Assembly: GCA_019424135.1 (NCBI GenBank)
Contig: JAHYZZ010000028.1
Coordinates: 1-24,637 of the forward strand
DNA length: 24,637 nucleotides
Source: Lachnospiraceae bacterium
GTDB lineage: Bacteria > Bacillota > Clostridia > Lachnospirales > Lachnospiraceae
Direction of reading: 5' to 3'
Shown: piece by piece, positions 8,475 to 15,279 of the stretch
Position numbering within the stretch: position 1 is the stretch's first letter
Layout: each line of letters opens with the position of its first letter
The notes under the pieces: generated by a model
Seen by the model: only the letters and a program-made list of their open reading frames with translations
Databases searched by the model: none
Told to the model about the DNA's origin: nothing
Position numbers and translations under genes: made by a program

Positions 8475-9083
8475 ATGGCAAAATATGCCAAAATGACGGA
8501 CGAGGAGTTGATCCGCAGATATCGGGAAGGGGATAAGGACGCCCTGGATCATATCATGGAGAAATATAAAGATCAGGTCCGCAGAGAGGCGAATGCTATG
8601 TATCTTCTGGGAGGTGAAAACGATGACCTGATTCAGGAGGGAATGATCGGTCTTTTTAAAGCAGTGCAGGATTATGATGTACACCAGGAAGCGTCTTTTT
8701 TCAGCTTTGCAAGACTATGTATCAATCGACAGATGTATTCAGCTATTGCGGCTTCCAGAAGAAAAAAACACAGCCCCCTAAATTCTTATATATCTTTTTA
8801 TGAAGATGACGAAGAGAAGACTCCACTGATCGAAACGATGAGTACCGGGCAGGAGGCAAGCCCGGAGGAACTTTTTGTCAGCAGGGAATATGCGGAACTG
8901 ATTGAAAGCCGTCTGGAAGAGAGCTTAAGTGATTTGGAAAAAAGGGTACTCTATCTGCATCTGAGAGGGACAGACTATAAGACGATTGCCAGGCTTTTGG
9001 ATAAGAGTCCCAAGACAGTTGATAATGCGCTCCAGAGGATCAAGGCGAAGACACAGAAGATTCTGGAAAAAGAAAAAGAATAA
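8475..9083 (+). CDS. sigH: RNA polymerase sigma factor, SigH (Spo0H) type
   Basis: This 202-aa sigma-70 family factor resembles sigma-H, which drives stationary-phase and early sporulation genes in Firmicutes. Region 2 spans about 20-100, with DDLIQEGMIGLFKAVQDYD and the -10 recognition part FFSFARLCINRQMYSAI. Region 4 spans about 140-198, with LSDLEKRVLYLHLRGTDYKTIARLLD and a helix-turn-helix ending KTVDNALQRIKAK. The ATG at 8475 has AAAAGGGGG 8 bases before it, and a GTG at 8466 is the weaker choice. It follows rlmB by only 21 bases with no terminator, so it is part of the T-box-controlled transcript. In many Firmicutes yacP lies between rlmB and sigH; it is absent here. Confidence 0.9.
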   Translation: MAKYAKMTDEELIRRYREGDKDALDHIMEKYKDQVRREANAMYLLGGENDDLIQEGMIGLFKAVQDYDVHQEASFFSFARLCINRQMYSAIAASRRKKHSPLNSYISFYEDDEEKTPLIETMSTGQEASPEELFVSREYAELIESRLEESLSDLEKRVLYLHLRGTDYKTIARLLDKSPKTVDNALQRIKAKTQKILEKEKE

Positions 9084-9099
9084 AAAATAAAAAATCATA

Positions 9100-9129
9100 T
9101 TGACAAACTGCTGTCGGATATTGTATATT
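9100..9129 (+). promoter_or_regulatory. Promoter of tRNA-Thr
   Basis: A TTGACA at 9100-9105 is followed, after 18 bases, by TATATT at 9124-9129. Transcription would start near 9136, about 20 bases before the mature tRNA. Confidence 0.7.
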
Positions 9130-9157
9130 ACTACTGTTGCATATGAAAAGTATGCGT

Positions 9158-9230
9158 GCTGCCGTGGCTCAGTCGGTAGAGCGTCGCCTTGGTAAGGCGG
9201 AGGTCGGCGGTTCGATTCCGCTCGGCAGCT
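9158..9230 (+). tRNA. tRNA-Thr(GGU)
   Basis: The cloverleaf folds fully. The acceptor GCTGCCG pairs with CGGCAGC (9223-9229). The D-stem is GCTC/GAGC. The anticodon stem TCGCC/GGCGG holds the loop TTGGTAA with anticodon GGT at 9191-9193. The T-stem GGCGG/CCGCT holds the loop TTCGATT. The discriminator base is T at 9230, and no CCA is encoded. Its anticodon is the exact complement of the ACC specifier in the Thr T-box leader at 18.5 kb. Confidence 0.97.
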
Positions 9231-9233
9231 TTG

Positions 9234-9261
9234 GGACTCCCTTATTGGGGAGTCTTTTTTT
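9234..9261 (+). terminator. Rho-independent terminator after tRNA-Thr
   Basis: GACTCCC (9235-9241) pairs with GGGAGTC (9248-9254) around a short loop and is followed by a run of seven T. It starts only five bases after the tRNA, so the tRNA looks monocistronic. The next gene, a Nudix hydrolase, then depends on readthrough or on a promoter I could not see. Confidence 0.85.
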
Positions 9262-9299
9262 CTATCAATCAGTTTGAAGAATCAAAGGAGAAAAAAGAT

Positions 9300-10028
9300 A
9301 TGCCCTCATTTTTAAAAGACATCTCGGGATTTTATGGTACCGGGGAGAAGAATGCGGCAGGACAGACGTTGGAAGAATTCCTTGAGGCCTACGATCCGAG
9401 AAAATATCAGACACCCAGCTGCACCACGGATGCAGTGATCTTTGCAAAAGAAGGAAGGCTGACGGAGGAGCTTAACGGCCTTAAGATTCTGCTGGTAAAG
9501 AGAAGCAATCATCCAAGCATTGGTTTCTGGGCGCTTCCTGGAGGCTTTGCCAATATGAAGGAGGATTTGCGGGATACAGCACGCAGAGAGCTTGAAGAGG
9601 AGACAAAAGTGGCAGGGGTTACCATGGAGCAGTTTGCGACTTACGGTGAGTATCGAAGGGATCCTAGAACCCGTGTTATTACCACTGCCTATATGGCGCT
9701 GGTGGAAAAAGACCAGGTAAAGGTGCAGGCGGGAGATGATGCTGCAGATGCGCTGTGGTGGGATCTCCATCTGGAATGTCTAAAGTCTGACAAGATAGAA
9801 CAGCAAGGAAAAGAGTTGAAAAGGGAATTATATCAGCTTTGCCTTAAACAGCCAGAGCATGGGGAAGAGACCAGTGTACTCGTAGAGCACAGAAAGACTA
9901 TGGGGCTGATTCAGGAACAATGGTTTGAAGTGAAGGATTCGGGAAAGGTGGCTGTGGACCATGGAGCGATCATGGTACAGGCTCTTTTGATCTTGAAAGA
10001 ACGCCTTGTTTCCCCTAAATATTTATGA
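9300..10028 (+). CDS. Nudix hydrolase
   Basis: This 242-aa Nudix-fold pyrophosphohydrolase has the Nudix box at residues 82-102: G82, E88, then R96-E97-L98-E99-E100-E101-T102. This fits GX5EX7REUXEE with the final Gly replaced by Thr. The neighbouring LLVKRSNHPSIGFWALPGG strand and the 36-42 segment followed by DAVIF resemble the ADP-ribose pyrophosphatase / NrtR-like group. The C-terminal part (about 150-242) carries no evident winged-helix, so a hydrolase is favoured over an NrtR repressor. The start at 9300 has AAAGGAG 9 bases upstream; the longer frame back to 9189 would run through the tRNA gene. The substrate is uncertain. Confidence 0.88.
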   Translation: MPSFLKDISGFYGTGEKNAAGQTLEEFLEAYDPRKYQTPSCTTDAVIFAKEGRLTEELNGLKILLVKRSNHPSIGFWALPGGFANMKEDLRDTARRELEEETKVAGVTMEQFATYGEYRRDPRTRVITTAYMALVEKDQVKVQAGDDAADALWWDLHLECLKSDKIEQQGKELKRELYQLCLKQPEHGEETSVLVEHRKTMGLIQEQWFEVKDSGKVAVDHGAIMVQALLILKERLVSPKYL

Positions 10029-10034
10029 TAATAT
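10006..10034 (+). promoter_or_regulatory. Possible promoter of glnS
   Basis: TTGTTT (10006-10011) and TAATAT (10029-10034) stand 17 bases apart, 34 bases before the glnS start. The match to consensus is only fair, and the -35 lies inside the Nudix gene. Confidence 0.4.
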
Positions 10035-10067
10035 AAGGTACAGTTACGTAGAATGAGGAGGAACAAC

Positions 10068-11738
10068 ATGGGAGAAGAAGTGGTTTCCAGAAATTTTATA
10101 GAGCAGGAGATTGATAAAGATCTGGCAGAAGGAGTGTACAAAGAGGTATGCACCCGATTCCCGCCAGAGCCTAATGGATATCTGCATATCGGACATGCCA
10201 AGTCCATTCTTTTAAATTATGGTCTGGCAGAAAAATATAACGGTACGTTTCATCTGCGTTTTGATGATACAAATCCGACCAAAGAAGATATGGAGTTTGT
10301 AGAGTCGATCAAAGAAGATGTCAAGTGGTTGGGAGCGGACTGGAAGAATCATTTGTATTTTGCTTCTGATTATTTTGATATTATGTATGAGTGTGCGGTT
10401 AAGCTGATCAAAAAGGGAAAGGCCTTTGTCTGTGACCTGACGGCAGAGGAGATGAGAGAATATCGGGGGACTTTGAAAGAGCCTGGAAAGAATAGTCCTT
10501 ACCGGGATCGCTCTGTGGAAGAGAATCTAAGGCTGTTCCAGGAGATGAAGGACGGAAAGTATCAAGATGGAGAGAAGGTCTTAAGGGCGAAAATCGATAT
10601 GTCCTCACCAAACATTAACATGAGAGATCCGGTCATTTACCGTGTAGCGCACATGAGCCATCACAATACCGGGGATAAATGGTGCATCTATCCGATGTAT
10701 GATTTTGCACATCCCATCGAGGATGCAGTAGAAAAGATTACCCACTCCATCTGTACACTGGAATTTGAGGATCATCGTCCCCTTTATGACTGGGTGGTAC
10801 GTGAATGTGAGTTTGATCCGGCGCCCAGACAGATTGAGTTTGCCAAGCTTTATCTGACAAATGTGGTGACGGGAAAGCGTTATATTAAGAAGCTGGTTAT
10901 GGATGGCATTGTAGATGGCTGGGATGACCCAAGGCTGGTGTCTATTGCGGCCTTAAGAAGAAGAGGGTTTACCCCGGAATCCATCAGGATGTTTGTGGAA
11001 ATGTGCGGTGTCTCCAAGAGTCAAAGCTCCGTGGATTATGCTATGCTGGAGTATTGTATCAGAGAGGATCTGAAGCTGAAAAAACCACGAATGATGGCGG
11101 TGCTGGATCCGATCAAACTGGTGATTGATAACTATCCTGAGGGGAAGATTGAATACCTGGATGTGGAAAATAATATAGAGAATCCTGAGCTTGGAATTCG
11201 TAAGATTCCTTTTGGACGGGAGTTATATATTGAAAGAGAGGATTTCATGATCGATCCTCCAAAGAAATATTTCCGTCTGTTTCCGGGCAATGAAGTACGC
11301 TTAATGCACGCGTATTTTGTAAAATGTGAAAGCTATGAAACAGATGAGAATGGAAAAGTGACAGTCGTACACTGCACCTATGATCCAGAGACAAAGTGTG
11401 GAACAGGATTTACAGGACGGAAAGTAAAGGGAACCATCCACTGGGTGGAGAGGTCACATGCGAAGCAGGCAGAGGTGCGGTTGTATGAGAATCTAATCGA
11501 TGAAGAAAAAGGCGTCTATAATAAGGAAGACGGATCTTTGAATCTGAATCCAAATTCTCTGGAGGTAAGACCTTGTTGTTATGTAGAAGACAGTTTTCAG
11601 AATGCGGTGGGTCATGACAGCTTCCAGTTTGTGCGGAATGGTTATTTTTGTATTGATTCCAAGGATTCTTCACCGGATCATCTGGTATTTAACCGGATCG
11701 TGTCACTGAAGAGCTCCTTTAAACTGCCGAAAAAATAG
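10068..11738 (+). CDS. glnS: Glutaminyl-tRNA synthetase
   Basis: GlnRS charges tRNA-Gln directly. The 556-aa protein has RFPPEPNGYLHIGHAKS with HIGH at residues 40-43, the class Ib FDDTNP block, HRPLYDWVV, and the long segment DGWDDPRL followed by ALRRRGFTPESI, which is specific for GlnRS over GluRS. The C-terminal half is the two-barrel anticodon-binding domain of GlnRS. The usual MSK-type second signature is replaced by VTGKRYIKKL. The ATG at 10068 has GAGGAGG 7 bases upstream, so it is chosen over 10053. Many Firmicutes lack GlnRS and use GluRS with GatCAB, so this gene points to the Clostridia lineages that acquired it. The MocR regulator follows 15 bases later. Confidence 0.96.
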   Translation: MGEEVVSRNFIEQEIDKDLAEGVYKEVCTRFPPEPNGYLHIGHAKSILLNYGLAEKYNGTFHLRFDDTNPTKEDMEFVESIKEDVKWLGADWKNHLYFASDYFDIMYECAVKLIKKGKAFVCDLTAEEMREYRGTLKEPGKNSPYRDRSVEENLRLFQEMKDGKYQDGEKVLRAKIDMSSPNINMRDPVIYRVAHMSHHNTGDKWCIYPMYDFAHPIEDAVEKITHSICTLEFEDHRPLYDWVVRECEFDPAPRQIEFAKLYLTNVVTGKRYIKKLVMDGIVDGWDDPRLVSIAALRRRGFTPESIRMFVEMCGVSKSQSSVDYAMLEYCIREDLKLKKPRMMAVLDPIKLVIDNYPEGKIEYLDVENNIENPELGIRKIPFGRELYIEREDFMIDPPKKYFRLFPGNEVRLMHAYFVKCESYETDENGKVTVVHCTYDPETKCGTGFTGRKVKGTIHWVERSHAKQAEVRLYENLIDEEKGVYNKEDGSLNLNPNSLEVRPCCYVEDSFQNAVGHDSFQFVRNGYFCIDSKDSSPDHLVFNRIVSLKSSFKLPKK

Positions 11739-11753
11739 ATTCTTAAGAGAACA

Positions 11754-13163
11754 ATGAATGAATTAACAATCAGTCTGAAGCCAGACAGCAAAGTTCCATT
11801 ATATGAGCAGATTTATGAATATATTAAGAAGGATATCCAAGATAGCAGGATTCCCTATGGAGAGAAACTTCCTTCAACGAGAGCTTTATCCAGACATCTA
11901 GAGGTGAGCAGAAGTACGGTGGAACTTGCCTACGAACAGCTGTTGTCGGAAGGCTATGTGGAGTCAAAACCCTGCCGTGGGTATTTTGTAGCGCAGATCG
12001 ATGAATTATATCAGCTGAAAAAATCCAAAAGTGAGATTTCCAGACCGGAAGTGCAAAAGAAAGAATATCGATTTGATTTTACGCCAAACGGTGTGGATCT
12101 GAACAGCTTTCCTTATCGGATATGGAGAAAATTGTCCAGGGACATTTTGATGGACGGGCAGACAGAGCTTTTTCGGACAGGGGATTCCAAGGGAGAGTAT
12201 GGATTTCGGAATGCGATCTGTGGCTACCTCTATCAGGCAAGAGGCGTGGAGTGTACGCCGGATCAGATCATAATTGGTGCGGGAAATGACTATATGCTGA
12301 TGCTTTTGTGCTCCATACTTGGAAGGAATCATCGGCTTGCTTTCGAGGATCCCACGTATATGCAGGCGTACCGCCTGTTTCGCTGCCTGTCCTATGAGAC
12401 GGTTCCGGTATCGATGGATAAAAGCGGGATGAAGGTGGAGGAACTTGTGAAAACGGGGGCGGATATCGCCTATGTCACACCCTCCCACCAGTATCCTACG
12501 GGAATCGTCATGCCAGTTGGCAGGCGTCAGGAACTTTTGAAATGGGCGGATCAGGAAGAAGGAAGATATATCATCGAGGATGATTATGACAGTGAATTTC
12601 GTTATAAGGGAAAGCCGATCCCAGCACTCCAGGGGATGGATGTCCGCGAAAAAGTGATCTATCTGGGAACTTTTTCAAAATCTGTGGCGCCTGCGATTCG
12701 GCTGAGTTATATGGTGCTTCCCATGCCACTTTTGAAGGTGTATGAGGAAAAGAACCGTTTTATCCATTCTACGGTATCCAAGGTAGATCAGAGAATTGTG
12801 CAGAAGTTTATTGAAGACGGTTACTATGAAAGACATTTAAATAAGACACGTGCCCTGTATAAGGGAAGGCATGACGTATTAATCGAAGAACTGAAAGCCT
12901 TGTCTTCGGTCTGCCGGATTTCCGGGGAACATGCCGGAGTTCATCTGCTCTTACATTTTCCGAGGAACCAGAAAGAAGAAGAACTGATCCGTCTTGCCAG
13001 AGGAGAGGGAATCCGGGTTTATGGACTGTCAGACTACCGGATTAAAAAGGACAGATTTAAAGAGCCGACCATCCTTCTCGGATACGCAAATCTGACGGAT
13101 GAACAAATCAAAGAAGCAGTACGGATTCTGGTCCGGTGCTGGACAAAAAGACCTGCCCCATAA
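11754..13163 (+). CDS. MocR-type transcriptional regulator (GntR winged helix + aminotransferase domain)
   Basis: This 469-aa fusion has an N-terminal GntR winged helix (about 10-80: PLYEQIYEYIKKDI, KLPSTRALSRHLEVSRSTV, LLSEGYVESKPCRGYFV) joined to a fold-type I aminotransferase domain (about 110-465). The predicted PLP lysine is K309 in GTFSKSVAPAIR. IIEDDYDSEFRY, with the PLP-pyridine aspartate, and TPSHQYPTG are also present. Relatives such as PdxR and GabR sense PLP and amino-acid metabolites. The target here cannot be read; no pdxST or gab genes are in the window. It lies 15 bases after glnS with a weak RBS, so translation may be coupled to, or follow, glnS. Its stop codon lies in the loop of the terminator. 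Confidence 0.93.
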   Translation: MNELTISLKPDSKVPLYEQIYEYIKKDIQDSRIPYGEKLPSTRALSRHLEVSRSTVELAYEQLLSEGYVESKPCRGYFVAQIDELYQLKKSKSEISRPEVQKKEYRFDFTPNGVDLNSFPYRIWRKLSRDILMDGQTELFRTGDSKGEYGFRNAICGYLYQARGVECTPDQIIIGAGNDYMLMLLCSILGRNHRLAFEDPTYMQAYRLFRCLSYETVPVSMDKSGMKVEELVKTGADIAYVTPSHQYPTGIVMPVGRRQELLKWADQEEGRYIIEDDYDSEFRYKGKPIPALQGMDVREKVIYLGTFSKSVAPAIRLSYMVLPMPLLKVYEEKNRFIHSTVSKVDQRIVQKFIEDGYYERHLNKTRALYKGRHDVLIEELKALSSVCRISGEHAGVHLLLHFPRNQKEEELIRLARGEGIRVYGLSDYRIKKDRFKEPTILLGYANLTDEQIKEAVRILVRCWTKRPAP

Positions 13164-13181
13164 CCTTTGGGCAGGTCTTTT
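13146..13181. terminator. Bidirectional terminator between the MocR gene and the convergent small gene
   Basis: AAAAGACCTGCCC (13146-13158) pairs with GGGCAGGTCTTTT (13169-13181). A T-run follows on the right and an A-run precedes on the left, so it can stop transcripts from both sides. The MocR stop codon TAA (13161-13163) lies in its loop, and the minus-strand gene ends two bases after it. Confidence 0.9.
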
Positions 13182-13182
13182 T

Positions 13183-13479
13183 TTATTCTGTTTCTTTCGC
13201 CGTTTCTTTTTCTGTATCTTTCCTATCGTCCTCAACATCAGGTTCTGGCTTTTCTTCCGATTTTTCGGAAGGTTCTTCTTCGGACTTTGGGGTGAGCGGA
13301 ACATATTCGCGGTCTGAAACTGGTTTCAGATCACTGTCGAGATCAAAATCTTCATCCTCAAAATCGTCGGCAAAATCATCCTCATTATCCGAAGAGGATT
13401 TTTTCAGATAATAGACAAGACCGGCAACAGCGCCGCCTAGTGCTGCCAGACTTAATAAACGTTTTAGCCATTTAGCCAT
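13183..13479 (-). CDS. Small single-pass membrane protein with acidic tail, function unknown
   Basis: This 98-aa protein has a basic N-terminus (MAKWLKRLL), one predicted membrane segment (about 8-25, LSLAALGGAVAGLVYYL) and a long, low-complexity tail rich in Asp, Glu, Ser and Lys (about 27-98) that is probably disordered and cytoplasmic or extracytoplasmic. The start at 13479 has AAAGGAG 9 bases upstream on the minus strand; a longer frame to 13650 lacks such a site. I recognise no family. The acidic tail means strong codon bias on both strands here, but the RBS and terminator support a real gene. Confidence 0.7.
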   Translation of the reverse strand: MAKWLKRLLSLAALGGAVAGLVYYLKKSSSDNEDDFADDFEDEDFDLDSDLKPVSDREYVPLTPKSEEEPSEKSEEKPEPDVEDDRKDTEKETAKETE

Positions 13480-13569
13480 AATGATTGACTCCTTTCCTCG
13501 TTCTATAGTCTTTATCATAACACATATTGTATCATTTTTCCGCAAAAAACAAAAGAAAATACATGGAAG

Positions 13570-13598
13570 TTGAGAAGAATTCGAAATTGTGATACACT
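13570..13598 (+). promoter_or_regulatory. Promoter of cardiolipin synthase gene
   Basis: TTGAGA (13570-13575) and TACACT (13593-13598) are separated by 17 bases. The -10 box lies in a perfect inverted repeat (13590-13612). Confidence 0.65.
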
Positions 13599-13612
13599 GT
13601 ACCCGTGTATCA
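13590..13612. repeat. Perfect inverted repeat over the cls -10 box
   Basis: TGATACAC (13590-13597) and GTGTATCA (13605-13612) are perfectly complementary around a 7-base loop. The repeat covers the predicted -10 box and start site, so it could be an operator or a hairpin at the start of the transcript. Confidence 0.6.
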
Positions 13613-13642
13613 GAAAGAATGATTAAAGGAGATAGATTGGAT

Positions 13643-15205
13643 ATGAGCAATCAGCAAGAACCGAGTACGGCAAAAAAGGGACTGTTCCGGATCGTATTTG
13701 GCAGAACCGGAATCATCCTCCTTCTTTTGCTTGTGCAGATTGGCATAATGATGAATACTATGCTCTATTTGCACGAATATATTCATTATGTGTATGGAAC
13801 AATGGTTATCCTGCAGATCATCGTATTGATCTACCTGATTAATGCAGAAGGAAATCCGGAATTTAAGATGACGTGGATGCTGTTTGTACTGGCGGTACCA
13901 ATCTTTGGCGTTGTATTCTATATTTTTGTCAGAACACAGCCGGGAACCAAGTTTATGAAGAGCCGGCTGGCAGCTATGAAGATTGAGACAGATCCTTATA
14001 TGCAGCAGGATTCTGAAGTGATCGAGGCCATCTGGGCCAGCAAATCAGCCAATGCTAATCTGTCTTATTACTTGTCCAACCAACTGGGATTTCCGACGTA
14101 TCGGAATACAGATGTGAAGTATTTCCCGCTGGGGGAGTATAAGTTCAAAGCGATGCTGCAGGAGCTTCAGAAGGCGAAAAAGTTCATTTTTATGGAGTAT
14201 TTTATCGTAGAAAAGGGGTATATGTGGGGTTCTATTTTAAAGATCCTAAGAGAAAAGGTACAGGAAGGTGTGGAAGTGCGGTTCATGTATGACGGTATGT
14301 GTGCTATCTCTATGTTGCCTTACCGTTATCCTGAACAGCTGAAGCGATACGGGATTAAATGTAAAATGTCTAATAAGGTCAGACCCTTTCTCTCCACAAC
14401 ACAGAACAACCGTGATCATCGAAAAATCTGTGTAATCGACGGAAAAGTAGGATTTACAGGAGGCGTGAATCTGGGGGATGAGTATATCAACCGAAAGGTC
14501 CGTTTCGGACATTGGAAAGATACGGCGGTTATGCTAAGGGGAGATGCCGTCCAAAGTCTGACCATGATTTTTCTGCAGATGTGGAATGTGGATGAGCGTA
14601 GGGCAGAAAATTATAAACATTATCTGACCCCGAGACGAAAAGGGCTGCATCGGGAGCTTGGATATGTGATTCCTTATGCGGACAGCCCCTTTGACAATGA
14701 AAATGTAGGGGAGGAAGTGTATTTCCATATTCTGAATCATGCAAAAAAATATGTCCATATCATGACGCCCTATCTGATCTTGGATAACGAGATGCTGACA
14801 ACTTTGAAGAGGGCGGCAAAAAGCGGGATTGAGATTATCATTATTATGCCGCATATTCCAGACAAGTGGTATGCATTTGCGGTGGCTAAAACATATTACA
14901 GGGAACTGATTGAAGGCGGTGTGCAGATTTATGAGTACCGGCCAGGGTTCGTCCATGCAAAGGTGTTTGTGTCAGATGATGATACGGCTACGGTGGGAAC
15001 CATTAATTTGGATTACAGAAGCCTGTATCTGCATTTTGAAAATGGAGTGTTTATTTATAATAATTCAGAAATTGACAGGATTGAACGGGATTTCCAGCAG
15101 ACGCTTGCAAAATGCCATAAGGTTACACTGATTGAAGTGCGTAACCAGACCATGCTTACAAAAATAAGCGGACAGGTATTGCGTTTGTTGGCCCCGTTAA
15201 TGTAG
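13643..15205 (+). CDS. cls: Cardiolipin synthase (phospholipase D family)
   Basis: Cls condenses two phosphatidylglycerol molecules to cardiolipin at the membrane. The 520-aa protein has two N-terminal membrane segments (about 17-37 and 45-65, with a further hydrophobic stretch near 75-97) and two HKD motifs. The first is H259-x-K261-x4-D266 in HRKICVIDG, and the second is H438-x-K440-x4-D445 in HAKVFVSDD. Each is followed by a G-G/S-type strand (GFTGGVNLGDEY and GTINLDYRS). The ATG at 13643 has AAGGAG 11 bases upstream; a TTG at 13637 in the same frame is closer to that site and cannot be excluded. Its stop lies in the -35 box of purA. Confidence 0.94.
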   Translation: MSNQQEPSTAKKGLFRIVFGRTGIILLLLLVQIGIMMNTMLYLHEYIHYVYGTMVILQIIVLIYLINAEGNPEFKMTWMLFVLAVPIFGVVFYIFVRTQPGTKFMKSRLAAMKIETDPYMQQDSEVIEAIWASKSANANLSYYLSNQLGFPTYRNTDVKYFPLGEYKFKAMLQELQKAKKFIFMEYFIVEKGYMWGSILKILREKVQEGVEVRFMYDGMCAISMLPYRYPEQLKRYGIKCKMSNKVRPFLSTTQNNRDHRKICVIDGKVGFTGGVNLGDEYINRKVRFGHWKDTAVMLRGDAVQSLTMIFLQMWNVDERRAENYKHYLTPRRKGLHRELGYVIPYADSPFDNENVGEEVYFHILNHAKKYVHIMTPYLILDNEMLTTLKRAAKSGIEIIIIMPHIPDKWYAFAVAKTYYRELIEGGVQIYEYRPGFVHAKVFVSDDDTATVGTINLDYRSLYLHFENGVFIYNNSEIDRIERDFQQTLAKCHKVTLIEVRNQTMLTKISGQVLRLLAPLM

Positions 15206-15231
15206 ACAGAGAAAAAATTTTGTAGTATAAT
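15203..15231 (+). promoter_or_regulatory. Promoter of purA
   Basis: TAGACA (15203-15208) and TATAAT (15226-15231) are separated by 17 bases. The first three bases of the -35 box are the TAG stop of the cls gene. Confidence 0.75.
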
Positions 15232-15279
15232 GCATAAGTGGCTTTATGAGTCAGTTTATTCGCACAGGAGGAATGGATC

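Noticed and set aside
13099..13411. Two plus-strand frames across the convergent small gene
   Set aside because: They run through the terminator and through the antisense of an acidic repeat region; the Ser/Phe-rich products are antisense artefacts and lack an RBS.
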